NCBI RefSeq assembly: GCF_000336915.1
Contig: NZ_AOMD01000029.1
Span: forward strand, 1 to 64,000
Length of the DNA stretch: 64,000 bases
Direction of reading: 5' to 3'
Origin: Halococcus saccharolyticus DSM 5350
Lineage (GTDB): Archaea > Halobacteriota > Halobacteria > Halobacteriales > Halococcaceae
Shown here: in pieces, positions 27,801-35,914 of the stretch
Layout: every line of letters begins with the position of its first letter
Numbering within the stretch: position 1 is the stretch's first letter
The notes under the pieces: generated by a model
What the model saw: only the letters and a program-made list of their open reading frames with translations
Told to the model about the DNA's origin: nothing
Databases searched by the model: none
Translations under genes and position numbers: made by a program

Positions 27801-29161
27801 AGGGCGAGCTCCCCGACGGCGTGGCGATCATGCCGGTCGACCCCACCGAGGCCGAGACAGTCGGGGAAATGCACGACCTCGAAAACCAGCTGAAAACCGA
27901 GTTCGGCGAAGTCTACGAGTATAGCGAGGGCCGGGACGTGTCGATCGAGGCGGAGACGTCGACGATCACGAAGCCGATGCAGACGATGACCAACCTTCGG
28001 AAAGCGATGGACGCCAAGATGAAGTGCGTCTTTACCACGAAGGATGGCAGCTACGATGAGGACAGCGAGGCCGCCGAGGAGATCGACCACGCAAGCCTGT
28101 TCGAGTATTGGGCGCGGCGCGGCGAGCGGATCATGTACGACGACGACCTGGACAACCTGATATTCGCTCGCGAGCAAGACGACGACGACAATCGCTGGTT
28201 CTACAACAAATCAAAGCAGTTCACGATCGAGGAAGATCCCGACCTCGTTGCCTTGCGACCCGCCAACGAAAGCGGATCGAACGAAACCGTGTGGCGTGAC
28301 GACGGCGACGAGATCGTACTCGCCGACGACCTCGGCGAGATACATGCTCGGTTCTCCGGCCCGAAGGACATCGCCGATCCACCACGCGAGGACTTTCCGG
28401 CGTACTACGAGTATGACAAAGAGGAGGAAGGCAACTTCCACGTCCAACTCGGCGGCGAATCCAAAGTCTATCAGACGAAAGACGAGCTACAGGCTGAGTG
28501 GACGCCCGTGAAAGAGCCCTTCGTGCCCGGTGTCGAGTTTACCGACGAGCACGGCGAGCCGAACACGCCCACCGAGGACGACTTTGAGTTCGTGATCTTC
28601 CCCGATGCGAACAACGACGAGTACGACGAGCCGATGATCTACGAACAGGGCGAGGTCACGCGCCCGCTGCTTCCCAAGGAGATGAATATGCCGTCGTCGG
28701 TCGTCGAGCGCGATCCCGACGAGGTTGATACCGAAAGCGAAGGTGAATCCGAGGGAGCGGGCGACGTCGAGAGCGAGGAGAGCCCGGCAGCCAAGGATTC
28801 CAACGATGGGACAACCGACACCACTGCCGAAGCAGAGGCAACTGCTTCCGAAGGTAGTCCGCCCGGAGATTCAACGACCAGTGAGGCAGAGGAAGGCGAG
28901 AAAGAAGGTGGAGACTCGGAGTATGTTAGTGAGGGTGTGAAAGCCGAAGATGGTGAGGATGTAGAAGATGCTTCCGATGCTACGGAAGGTGGAGATGGTG
29001 AAGATGGTGGTAACGCTGAGGATGGGACGTTAGATGAAGAATCTGCGAGCGGCGACGAGGAACAGACTACCTCGGAGGACGAATCGACTAACCAACAGGA
29101 CGAGGAAGAAGGGAACGAAAAGGAACAACAGAACCAGTCCGATCAGCTCCCCCGACTATAG
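24875..29161 (+). CDS. VirD4/TraG-like coupling ATPase
   Basis: 1428 residues, start overlapping the previous stop (TAATG). Walker A is GGSTGFGKTT with Lys423, followed by ALFYDPKADDARDFV. Walker B is FYSILDEFDKIV with Asp677-Glu678. The SLARAYNLSIIPACQDLTNQL segment is typical for TraG/TraD and archaeal coupling ATPases. No membrane spans were seen at the N-terminus, unlike classical VirD4. A long helical and acidic C-terminal part (about 830-1428) resembles the tail of the VirB4 partner. Expected role: bringing the transferred DNA strand to the channel. It ends the T4SS operon, just before the repeat-rich gene-free region. Confidence 0.85.
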   Translation: MPFLSRIRRSNKMTFARAATLSESTAEQFQGQAEGFDSPIYKLQPYHGENGVEQAVNLLEGLFHYQTKFGVINNSETHAFEMWFDGERTTYHYIPEDVATGENFHEQITEDYPHTNVRQSFESVPDGMFQADHALAGARFNLMRDPTYPIKSIENGGFGTRSRGNTRDPYKDLIGPFTRDDDSRIMFQLVFYPVKRGWLRRKQVNRRAEALRGEHAELLHSRDATKQEKEAARVIEEQKNRDIFGVEMRMLVSAPTEDRATNRLESLTSQIESRYRTNLNQRFYASPASSYLPGWNGRAVRDLAKSVVTRDLDRKSSIECTPEELAGLAHLPSDDVQNQHIDWTNTRAGDPVPIGTPRFDWEGENLNPIELTPHEKQDVLLSSSYQDSPYWLGRGARKATEAGIHPEQLKLHMFVGGSTGFGKTTLLKNLFTQMIRRDYGALFYDPKADDARDFVSMVPEDRRDDLVYIEIGGNREQTVGFNFLEIPGNPEPESAQFAESVEAMADDIEALVSQAGGSDEYWGPRMSRVVRNMARGMAKSGRNLTLLDMYYALIDERGRQEYAEHLSDERIEWIVDYASRQLADMDDSDIEPLIGRLQQWVESDLMRSIVSHPESTFSVEEAVAEGKIIVVRDMTSTGGTAGTLIATALIRRVWSAVQKLQDDEEREDPPMFYSILDEFDKIVSGQSSIAEILSLARAYNLSIIPACQDLTNQLRGEEGIQDAILGQCQTFANFNPQRHKEAQTIVTRHSDEVSASDLTNLPQYQFYMRNRDDNGEFTYSYKVNGFPPIDEVLDEQSASEEEVDAMIERSLEQYATERMTSQEIRDSSEFRSGGDADPEAIAAGLDSGKDEDTRQRDELFAAVERAQVRNDMIGEFVHHEKVREAWATIAEGNLGYLSETANQIEEADDEYLEQQRQNNEVHARLTPEGREVAGLVQNTGSSGSGGGLDHRWVLSQSKLAYERMGYVVSLPTQDEEGELPDGVAIMPVDPTEAETVGEMHDLENQLKTEFGEVYEYSEGRDVSIEAETSTITKPMQTMTNLRKAMDAKMKCVFTTKDGSYDEDSEAAEEIDHASLFEYWARRGERIMYDDDLDNLIFAREQDDDDNRWFYNKSKQFTIEEDPDLVALRPANESGSNETVWRDDGDEIVLADDLGEIHARFSGPKDIADPPREDFPAYYEYDKEEEGNFHVQLGGESKVYQTKDELQAEWTPVKEPFVPGVEFTDEHGEPNTPTEDDFEFVIFPDANNDEYDEPMIYEQGEVTRPLLPKEMNMPSSVVERDPDEVDTESEGESEGAGDVESEESPAAKDSNDGTTDTTAEAEATASEGSPPGDSTTSEAEEGEKEGGDSEYVSEGVKAEDGEDVEDASDATEGGDGEDGGNAEDGTLDEESASGDEEQTTSEDESTNQQDEEEGNEKEQQNQSDQLPRL

Positions 29162-29234
29162 CTCAGGTAACATCTAACGAATTGCTGTCCCCCTCATCCT
29201 ATATTAGATAAGCAACTGTTTGCAGGCAGGTCAG

Positions 29235-29684
29235 CTAACTCGGCGATCCACCCTGATCTTCGATCCAGTCAGCCATTTGATTGTATGCGGCTCGGATTTC
29301 ATCGAGTTCATCTGCCTGTTCCTCGACCGTCGACTCTAGTTTCTCGACCCGCGATTGAAGCCGCTGAAATTCTGAGGCAAATGACTGATCTTGGTCGTCA
29401 GAACTATTGAGTATCTTACCTGCTAACCCATCACCTTGCGTCGTGAGACTGATAGATTTGGGCGGGATTCTGGAACCCGATCTCTCCTCAGATTGCTTGC
29501 TCTCGACTAACCCCTTTGGCTCCAATATACTATTTACTCGATACAAAATTTGGTGCCGATCCTCTGCTCCTGTGAGCTTGACCAGTTCCGGTGTCGTCGC
29601 TTCACCATCCCGACCATGAAGCTCAATCAGTATCGAATCTGATAGCCAGTCAAGGTCTTGTGAGCTACCATCTGCCTCACTCAT
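29235..29684 (-). CDS. winged-helix regulator with C-terminal coiled coil
   Basis: 149 residues. Residues 12-75 form a winged helix (SDSILIELHGRDGEATTPELVKLTGAEDRHQILYRVNSILEPKGLV). Residues about 100-140 form a heptad-type coiled coil (FQRLQSRVEKLESTVEEQADELDEIRAAYNQM) that should dimerise it. Convergent to the T4SS operon. An array of CCGGxGAAT repeats lies directly upstream of its start, so it probably autoregulates or controls the adjacent repeat region. A partition or transfer-control role is possible. Confidence 0.75.
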   Translation of the reverse strand: MSEADGSSQDLDWLSDSILIELHGRDGEATTPELVKLTGAEDRHQILYRVNSILEPKGLVESKQSEERSGSRIPPKSISLTTQGDGLAGKILNSSDDQDQSFASEFQRLQSRVEKLESTVEEQADELDEIRAAYNQMADWIEDQGGSPS

Positions 29685-29714
29685 ACAACTTCCAAGAAGC
29701 CTGATAACGTTAAA

Positions 29715-29812
29715 TGTTCCCCGAGGATTATCCCCGGAGAATAGTTTCCGGGGAATAGAGGTCCGGAGAATCTTCCGGTGAATATTCCGGTAATCTCCGG
29801 TAAATCAGCGAC
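29715..29812. repeat. array of CCGGNGAAT-type direct repeats upstream of the wHTH gene
   Basis: Six units in under 100 bases: CCCCGGAGAATAG, TCCGGGGAATAG, TCCGGAGAATC, TCCGGTGAATA, TCCGGTAATC and TCCGGTAAATC, spaced about 11-16 bases. The core CCGG makes each unit partly palindromic. It resembles an iteron or operator array. It also shares the TTCCGGAG core with the origin iterons near 36.5 kb. Confidence 0.65.
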
Positions 29813-29920
29813 ACGACAGAATAGACCCGAATACCCCCCAGTTCAGATTTGGATCTGAGAGAGGGGAAATACAGTCAGTGCGGTGAGAGAAAGCATGGTA
29901 AGAATCCTTGAATGAAACCC

Positions 29921-30440
29921 CGATAGGTGGGCGACTGAGCACTGCTGTAGACGAAATAGGTACAACAGGTAGCTGAGGTGCGACAACTACGACAGGCCCG
30001 ATAGGTGAGGGTGCTGAGAGCGAGCTCCGATAGGTAACTATGGTGCGATAGGTGACTCCGATAGGTGCGATAGGTGATGATCTGCCAGAAAAGTGAGATA
30101 GTGCTGAGAGTGGGTCAACTGCGAGCAGCGAACCAGGATGATCTGCGATCTCGAGACAGCCAGCGACGACAGGTGCGATAGGTAAGGGTCAGCGAGAAAT
30201 GAGATAGGTGCGATAGGTGGGATAGGTGCCACAGGTGAGGCAGCTACGACAAGTGCGATAGCTGCCCCTACTGACAGAGGGTCAGACTAGGTACGATAGG
30301 TGACTATGGAGAGGGTGCTCACAGCGAGTACGAATAGGTGCGACAGGCAGGTGGAGTGAAGCAGCTACGACAGGCCGATAGGTGAGTATGTGGTGGGGCG
30401 GCCAGGACAGCGACAGCAACAGCCAGTAAATAGGTGGGTG
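29921..30440 (+). repeat. strand-biased GATAGGTG repeat block
   Basis: At least ten exact GATAGGTG (for example 29922, 30047, 30060, 30069, 30212, 30221) and several one-base variants, often as CGATAGGTGCGATAGGTG. All are in the same orientation and irregularly spaced, mixed with CTACGACAGG and GTGCTGAGAG. No start codon, codon bias or conserved frame supports a gene here. Position directly behind the coupling-ATPase operon makes a transfer origin or centromere-like site worth testing. Confidence 0.6.
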
Positions 30441-31624
30441 AGCGAAGACAGCATAGCTTGAACTGGTATTCCAGTATGGCGGTAACAGCCCTCGACAGTG
30501 GGTATTTCAGGCGAGCGATGGCGCGATGCTAGATCTGTATTTCAAACAGGCGATGCAGCGTAGCTTGGCCTGGTATTCCAGTGTGCGGTGCAGCGGCGTC
30601 AGCGGCGGCGGATAGCGGGGCGACGGCGGTCTGTCGTGCCGACGTCGAGTGAGCAGCGGCGGTCTGTCGCGCGGCGGTGGTGGCGGTCTGTCGGGGGAGG
30701 GGAGCAGCGAGATCGAGCCCGCCAGCGGGGGAGTCTGTCGGTCGAGCAGCGGGGTGAGCTCACTCCACCGCCGGGTGGCCTGTCGGCAGGTGCTCACCCG
30801 GTGATGGGAGGGGAGGGGTGCAGGAGCCGGGGGAGCAGGGAGGGGAAAGATGGGCAGGTGCTCCGTGTACCGGCGGGGGAGGATGGTGCCGGTGGGTGCC
30901 GGTGGGTGCCGGTGGTAGAGGACTCACCAGCGGGGAGGGCAGTTCCCACCACCGGGGATGATCCCCTCACGAGAAGCAGGGTGAGTGGTGAGAGAAGGGT
31001 TAGCGGTCAGAGGTGGAGTCGCTTCTTAGAATGCTTGTGCCGGGAGAGCAGGTCTAACAGTAAAAGAATCTGTAGAGGTTAGAGAAGTCAAGGAAGCTAA
31101 AGCATCTACGGCATCCGTAGCATCCGACCCTTCGAGAACATCTAAGAAGGTGGAAGCAGGGAAGGGACCGAGCAGGTGGATCGGAGAGAACAACAGAGAA
31201 GCAATAGCGAGTCGGGTCAGGTAGAGGCGGAGTGAGAGGAAAGATCATGAGAGGGGTGAGTGAGCAGCGAGAGACCTCCGTGGCGGTGAGCCCCGGTAGA
31301 GAGCCGTGAGCAGAGAGAGCGGGTGAGGTAGGGAAACCACCGTAAGAACAGAGAACAGAAAGAGCACAGATACCAGCGTCAACAGCCGTTGAATCGGTGT
31401 TCACAGCAGGCGATCGAGGTGCTTCAGCGGGTGTCGAGTGGGCGGCAGTGGCCCCGGTCAGCGGGAACAGAGGCCAATACACCCGTGCAACCGGGGCAAG
31501 AGGCGGCAAAGGTCGGGGATGCTACCGAGACAGTAGTGGGAGAGGGTGCCGGAGATGGGGCGGCATCTCCTACCGGTGTCGCACCGTGAGCAGGTTCGGT
31601 GAGCGAGCTCGTCGAGGATGCTCT
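30441..31624 (+). other. gene-free, G-rich repeat-bearing region
   Basis: Purine-rich top strand. Short repeats include GGCGGTCTGTCG (three times between 30620 and 30695) and three consecutive copies of GGTGCCGGTGG-like units (30888-30915). The block CTGGTATTCCAGT appears twice (about 30459 and 30568) after similar CAGCRTAGCTTG sequence. Open frames here are Arg/Gly-rich by composition only and show no domains. I see no gene. The base skew continues from the GATAGGTG block, so the two are probably one functional region. Confidence 0.5.
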
Positions 31625-32221
31625 TTACGATGGGACGTAGTAGGCAGTGCGCTCGTCGCGATCGTTTTCGAGCAGCGAGCCCGCCGGGAGGTGTGCCATT
31701 TTCCAGACCGTATTGAAGTCGCTCGACGAGCCGAGCGTGTTGATGAGCAACGCTGGGAGAAATACCGCCGCTGCAAGCCCGGAGAACGCTACGACCGCCG
31801 GAACCAGAACCAACGTCAGCGAGAGAAACGGCATGATCGTGACGAACACCGTTTCAAATCGGGTCTGTGGTCGCCCGTAGGTTGTGACGAACGGCGAGAG
31901 CGAGTACCAGTCCCAGCCAAAGCGGACGTTCAGGCCGTAGAGATACCCACCGAGGCCGTGGAGAGCCTCGTGGACCGGGTAAATCCCGAGCGACGAACAG
32001 ACGATCAAGATGTAGAGCGCCGGGTTAGCGTCCTGTAGCGTGATGATCGCAATCGCAACCCGCTGGAGATTCGGCGTTCCGTGAGCGAACCACGCGAGCG
32101 CGGCGAACAACAGCGCCAGCGTGAGCCGGAATAACCGGTTGAGCCAGAACACACGCGGTGGTACGTCGATCTTCGGCGCGTGGTAGTCGTAGCCCGCCGG
32201 TACTTCGAGCAGGTCAACCAT
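31625..32221 (-). CDS. DUF3267-type zincin-like membrane protein
   Basis: 198 residues from ATG 32221, the first start giving a normal N-terminus (MVDLLEVPAGYDYHAPKIDVP). The frame is open further but would run into the dispersed repeat. About four membrane spans. The second bears YPVHEALHGLGGYLYG, where HEALH fits the HExxH zinc-protease signature of DUF3267 proteins. A late SSSDFNTVWKMAHLPAGSLLEND segment is also conserved in that family. Substrate unknown. Confidence 0.85.
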   Translation of the reverse strand: MVDLLEVPAGYDYHAPKIDVPPRVFWLNRLFRLTLALLFAALAWFAHGTPNLQRVAIAIITLQDANPALYILIVCSSLGIYPVHEALHGLGGYLYGLNVRFGWDWYSLSPFVTTYGRPQTRFETVFVTIMPFLSLTLVLVPAVVAFSGLAAAVFLPALLINTLGSSSDFNTVWKMAHLPAGSLLENDRDERTAYYVPS

Positions 32222-32261
32222 ATGATTACCTCGATTACAGGAGCCAGCAGCAAAGAAGCAT

Positions 32262-32400
32262 CGACTATAGTGTTCAGCAGAGGTCCTCATACACCCACCA
32301 GACAATCTCCCCGCCAGTTGCCAGAAGTACCGTGCAAGATACAGAGCTTATATCTTGCACCTGGCCTTTGTCGGTATCTCTTGCCTTCCTACTCTCGGGT
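32262..32400. repeat. dispersed TGCAAGATAC-type repeat, copy 4
   Basis: Starts CTATAGTGTTCAGCAGAGG, has ACAATCTCCCCGCC, the core GTGCAAGATACAGAGC and TATATCTTGCACC (a long hairpin), and ends GTATCTCTTGCCTTCC. Same order and orientation as the 43718 copy. Confidence 0.75.
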
Positions 32401-32472
32401 TGACCCTGTAAGCAGGGGAGTGGCTGCTGGCAGGGTCAGGGCCGTGGTGCACCCATAACTACAATAATACGC

Positions 32473-32928
32473 ATGATAGATGGGGCAATTATGGAAACCA
32501 CCTCTCAGACGGTACTTAATGAATACTTCTGGAAGCGCCACGCTAATCCAAAAAGTGGGTGGTCACGAACGGTGACTCTCCCTCTATTGATTTACGCCAT
32601 CATCGGTCGTCGATGGAAGCTTCTCCTCGCAGTAATTGTTTTCACAATCATCAATCCACTATTGTTTCCTGTACCTGACAATACGGATGCTTGGATGACG
32701 AAAGTCGTCCTCGCTGAACGCTACTGGCGGAGCCACGAGACCGACATTGGCTTACTCAACATACTCAATCTCGCAAATGTGCCGATAACGTTGTACGCTA
32801 TCTATGCAGCCTATCGACGGAATATCGGTGGGGCGACTGTCGCAACATCTCTTTCAATGACACTTAAGTTCGCGTTCGTCGCGGCTTTGGTTCGACGTTT
32901 CGAAGACGATCTCTCCGAATTTGATTAG
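32473..32928 (+). CDS. DUF6653-like small membrane protein
   Basis: 151 residues. N-terminal MIDGAIMETTSQTVLNEYFW, then WKRHANPKSGWSRTVTLPLL and three to four membrane segments with the internal motif AERYWRSHETD. This pattern matches a haloarchaeal membrane family (DUF6653-like) of unknown function. ATG 32491 is an alternative start. It lies alone between two copies of the dispersed repeat, as cargo. Confidence 0.7.
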   Translation: MIDGAIMETTSQTVLNEYFWKRHANPKSGWSRTVTLPLLIYAIIGRRWKLLLAVIVFTIINPLLFPVPDNTDAWMTKVVLAERYWRSHETDIGLLNILNLANVPITLYAIYAAYRRNIGGATVATSLSMTLKFAFVAALVRRFEDDLSEFD

Positions 32929-32994
32929 TCATCCATCGAGGCTGCTCTCACGGCCCCACGAGGGGCCGGAGGACTGGCGGGATAAGGATGAGCG

Positions 32995-33070
32995 TGGAAC
33001 GTGCAAGATGCGCGGTCTATTCAGCGCTATCGTTCAGAACTACCGTACCTCTGCCAGTTCTTGCCTGACC
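32995..33070. repeat. dispersed repeat, copy 5 (degenerate)
   Basis: CGTGCAAGATGCGCGGTCTA, then TTCAGAACTACCGTACCTCT and GCCAGTTCTTGCC. Related to the core of the family and closest to the copy near 49180-49230. Confidence 0.5.
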
Positions 33071-33193
33071 GATTCAGAGGGTGTATCGGTAACCGGGGGG
33101 ATCCACCTTCAGGTTAGGATGGGTTAGACCGTATGAGCTGGCGACATACGCGGGATTGGTCTCTCTCGGATGCGGGGTTGGTGTCGAACTGGA

Positions 33194-34333
33194 CTACGAC
33201 TGCTGTGCAAGCCCGTCCGTTGATCCGGTGTAGCTCGGACGCGGCTGGTGGTGGCGCCCCTTTGACGTCAGGTGGTCGACGACGTACTCCGCATCCCTGC
33301 CGACGCCGGTGAAAAGCCCCGATGTCGCCGCGTACAGGAAGAACAGGCCGACAAAGTAGAGGCCCGGCTGGTCGGGGACGACGCCGCGTACGTGGACGGG
33401 CTCTTTGGGCTGTCCCTTCCCGTCGAAGATCGGGAGTTCTATCCACGAGAAGTTCGGCCGGAAACCAGTGCACCAGATGACGTTCGCGACGTCGAGGACG
33501 TCGTCATCCCCCACGACTGGGCGACCGTCCCGAACGCCGGTCGTGCGAGGTACCCGCTCGACGCCAGCAGCGGCTAAGTCACGTGGTTTGACCCGGACTA
33601 GCTGGATGCCCTGGGACAGCATCTGTGAGCGCTTTCGCCGCCCGATGGGCGTCCCCGTCGTGAGGACCCTATGAAAGAGCACCCGCATGACGAACGGGAT
33701 CCCCAGGTGACGGCCGAACCACGAGTCGACGTCGAACGGCACGTGGCCGACGTCCCGGCCCGACAGCCACGTTTCGTGTCCGGTGGCAACATCGAGGGCA
33801 ATCTCAGCTCCGGAGTTACCCGCCCCGACGACGAGTACGGGCCCGTCCTGGAGTTGATCGGGGTTGCGGTAGTCGCGCGTGTGCAACTGGACGACATCGT
33901 CGGAAAGCTCCGACGCGAACTCCGGGACCTTCGGGACCTGATAGCTCGCCATCGCCACGACGACGTTGTCTGCCTCGAATTGCCTGTCGCCGGCGCTCAC
34001 GAGAAAGCCATCGCTGCTCCGTTCCAGCCCGTCTACGCGCACGCCGAGTTCGACGGGCAGGTCGAACCGCTCGGCGTAGGTCTCGAGGTAGTCGGCCACC
34101 TCGTCCTTCGTGGGGAAGGCGTGCGGTGAGCCCAGGTAGGTCATCCCCGGCAGGCGCGAGTAGCGGGCTGGCGTGAACACCCGGAGCGAGTCCCAGCGGG
34201 CCCGCCACGGGTCGCCGACGCGGTCGCCCGCGTCGAGGATGACGAAGTCCTCGTCGTGTTGCTGTAAGTAGTACCCGGTCACCAGTCCGGCCTGACCGCC
34301 ACCGATGACGACGGTGTCGTGTCGTTCGATCAT
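33194..34333 (-). CDS. FAD-dependent monooxygenase (CzcO/FMO-like)
   Basis: 379 residues. N-terminal FAD Rossmann motif GGGQAGLVTGYYL (11-23), then DRVGDPWRARWDSLRVFTPARYSRLPG typical of CzcO/flavin-containing monooxygenases. The NAD(P) motif VVGAGNSGAEIALDVA sits near 170, and a late VIWCTGFRPNFSWIELP leads to the ATG-like ending LYFVGLFFLYAATSGLFTGVGRDA. The enzyme should oxygenate a small organic substrate using NADPH and O2. A regulator gene lies 159 bases upstream in the same direction, suggesting a substrate-controlled pair. Confidence 0.88.
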   Translation of the reverse strand: MIERHDTVVIGGGQAGLVTGYYLQQHDEDFVILDAGDRVGDPWRARWDSLRVFTPARYSRLPGMTYLGSPHAFPTKDEVADYLETYAERFDLPVELGVRVDGLERSSDGFLVSAGDRQFEADNVVVAMASYQVPKVPEFASELSDDVVQLHTRDYRNPDQLQDGPVLVVGAGNSGAEIALDVATGHETWLSGRDVGHVPFDVDSWFGRHLGIPFVMRVLFHRVLTTGTPIGRRKRSQMLSQGIQLVRVKPRDLAAAGVERVPRTTGVRDGRPVVGDDDVLDVANVIWCTGFRPNFSWIELPIFDGKGQPKEPVHVRGVVPDQPGLYFVGLFFLYAATSGLFTGVGRDAEYVVDHLTSKGRHHQPRPSYTGSTDGLAQQS

Positions 34334-34492
34334 GTGTCCTTCCTCGGCTAACCGTACGCGCCCGAGGGAAGTGATGATGCCGCCTGCAGGAATTCACGCC
34401 CTGAAATCTCGGGCAAGTCGGGGGTCCGCTACGTCAGCGGCTCCCGGCTGATTGGTTTGCCAGTCCAATGGCGGCGATCGTCGCCAGTGGCG

Positions 34493-35305
34493 TTACGAAG
34501 GGGTGCGAGATTCGAAGGCGGCGGAGTCTAACGGGGTTGCCTCCGCACGAACCTCTTCGAAGACCGAGATGGCCCACTCGCGGGCCTCCGGGGCGTCGGT
34601 ATCGATGACAGCTACGAGTGCCCCGGTGTCGGCGTCGTGACAGCAGATGCCGGCTCGGTCGTCCACGATGCCGAGGCCACAGCGGTCGCCGTCGGGGAGG
34701 TGGTCGTGGACGAGGATGGTCGCGTTCTCGCTGTCGGCGACTTCCATGATCCGGTCCGGGTTCCAGGCGAATGTCCCTTCCAAGGCCTCGGGTGTGAACA
34801 CGTACTCGAACGTCATTCCCTCGAGGACCGCACCGCAGGCCGTCTCCAGGTTACTCGACTTGTAGACGATGTTGTCGAACCCGCGCAACGACGAGGTCGA
34901 GCCGATGAGATGGCCGAGGCGCTCGACAGGCTCGTAGGGATACCCTGGCCCAGGGTAGGAGACCACCGCGTCGGCAAAGAGGCCGACAGAGAAACCCGGC
35001 ATCTCAACCGGCAGCCACTGCCAGACTTCGCGGAGCTTCTCTTCGATCTCCATCGCGCCCCGGAGAGCTAGGAACCGATCAGCGACGTACTCACCGAGGG
35101 GGCTCAGTCCGTACGTGGAGCCGTCCCTGACGAGCCATCGACGCTCGCTGAAGTCGGCGAGCACCCGTCCGATGGTTGGCGAGGAGGCACCGGAGGCTTC
35201 ACACAGCTCTCGACGATCGGTCGGTCCGTCGCGCAACGCCTCAAGGACGCTGACCCGGTGGGCCGACATGGCCAAGAACTGGATAGTGTCGATACCTGGA
35301 TTCAT
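34493..35305 (-). CDS. FilR1-like winged-helix transcriptional regulator
   Basis: 270 residues. An N-terminal winged helix (HRVSVLEALRDGPTDRRELCEASGASSPTIGRVLADFSERRWLV) is followed by the sensor-like domain of FilR1/methanogenesis-regulator relatives (ATILVHDHLPDGDRCGLGIVDDRAGICCHDADTGALVAVIDTD). Same direction as the downstream monooxygenase gene, so likely its regulator. A longer relative with a duplicated N-terminal HTH sits at 41052-42167 beside the P450 gene. Confidence 0.82.
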   Translation of the reverse strand: MNPGIDTIQFLAMSAHRVSVLEALRDGPTDRRELCEASGASSPTIGRVLADFSERRWLVRDGSTYGLSPLGEYVADRFLALRGAMEIEEKLREVWQWLPVEMPGFSVGLFADAVVSYPGPGYPYEPVERLGHLIGSTSSLRGFDNIVYKSSNLETACGAVLEGMTFEYVFTPEALEGTFAWNPDRIMEVADSENATILVHDHLPDGDRCGLGIVDDRAGICCHDADTGALVAVIDTDAPEAREWAISVFEEVRAEATPLDSAAFESRTPS

Positions 35306-35464
35306 ATGAGATATAGGATGGCGAGGAGCTTAGCGTTTCGGCGTGGAGACAGATGGCTCTACATTCGAGGGCCTCGGGAAGATTGAGTGGCGTGTCCACC
35401 GCCTGCTTCCCAGCCCACCCCGATGGTTGCGATGCACCTCGGTCGCGGTAACGTGGCAGTCACC

Positions 35465-35560
35465 ATTTGCTGCAATCGCGCCGGTATCTTGCACGGGACA
35501 TTCCCGACTCACTCAACTGCTGTCAGAAGCGCCGTGCAAGATTCAGAGGATCTATTTAGT
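35465..35560. repeat. dispersed repeat, copy 6 (partial)
   Basis: GCCGGTATCTTGCACGG, then ACTGCTGTCAGAAGCGCCG and TGCAAGATTCAGAGGATC. It runs into the 3' end of the OsmC remnant. Confidence 0.55.
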
Positions 35561-35761
35561 GATCAGGCGGGTCTCAAGCGGGACCTCGTTCGTGATCATG
35601 TCCACAAGCGGTGAGGTCGCTTCGACGTGGTTTTGCAACTCCTGAAGCTCGTCTTCGGTGGCGTCAGCGTCCACGGACACCGTACAGGTAATCGACTCGT
35701 AGCCCGGACGGACATCCTCAGAGATACCGAGGAATCCTCGGAGGTCGACGTCGCCCTCCAT
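35552..35761 (-). pseudogene. C-terminal remnant of an OsmC-like protein
   Basis: 69 residues, MEGDVDLRGFLGISEDVRPG then a C-terminus VDADATEDELQELQNHVEAT and DMITNEVPLE, which match the last part of OsmC-family thiol peroxidase-like proteins (normally about 140 residues). Upstream in the same frame a TAG comes three codons before the ATG and no N-terminal half is present, so the gene is truncated. Bases 35780-35860 on the plus strand also read like the tail of another lost gene (MFMPSDVVRAFLDDLGI). Together these suggest a deletion scar. Confidence 0.65.
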
Positions 35762-35914
35762 TTCGAACCTCTATCAGTACGTACTGCCAGATGTTCATGC
35801 CGTCTGACGTCGTTCGGGCGTTTCTCGATGATCTTGGAATCGCGACCGGAGGTGAGGAGTGATGCGAAACGACCGGAATAACGCTTTAACGTGTCGCGAC
35901 CGGAGGATACAGCC

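Noticed and set aside
29921-30440. GATAGGTG block as a CRISPR array
   Set aside because: Repeats are only 8 bases, irregularly spaced, without uniform spacers, and there are no cas genes in the window.
30507-31589. Arg/Gly-rich open frames in the G-rich repeat region
   Set aside because: Open only because of base skew. No start context, no domain, and short repeats run through all frames.
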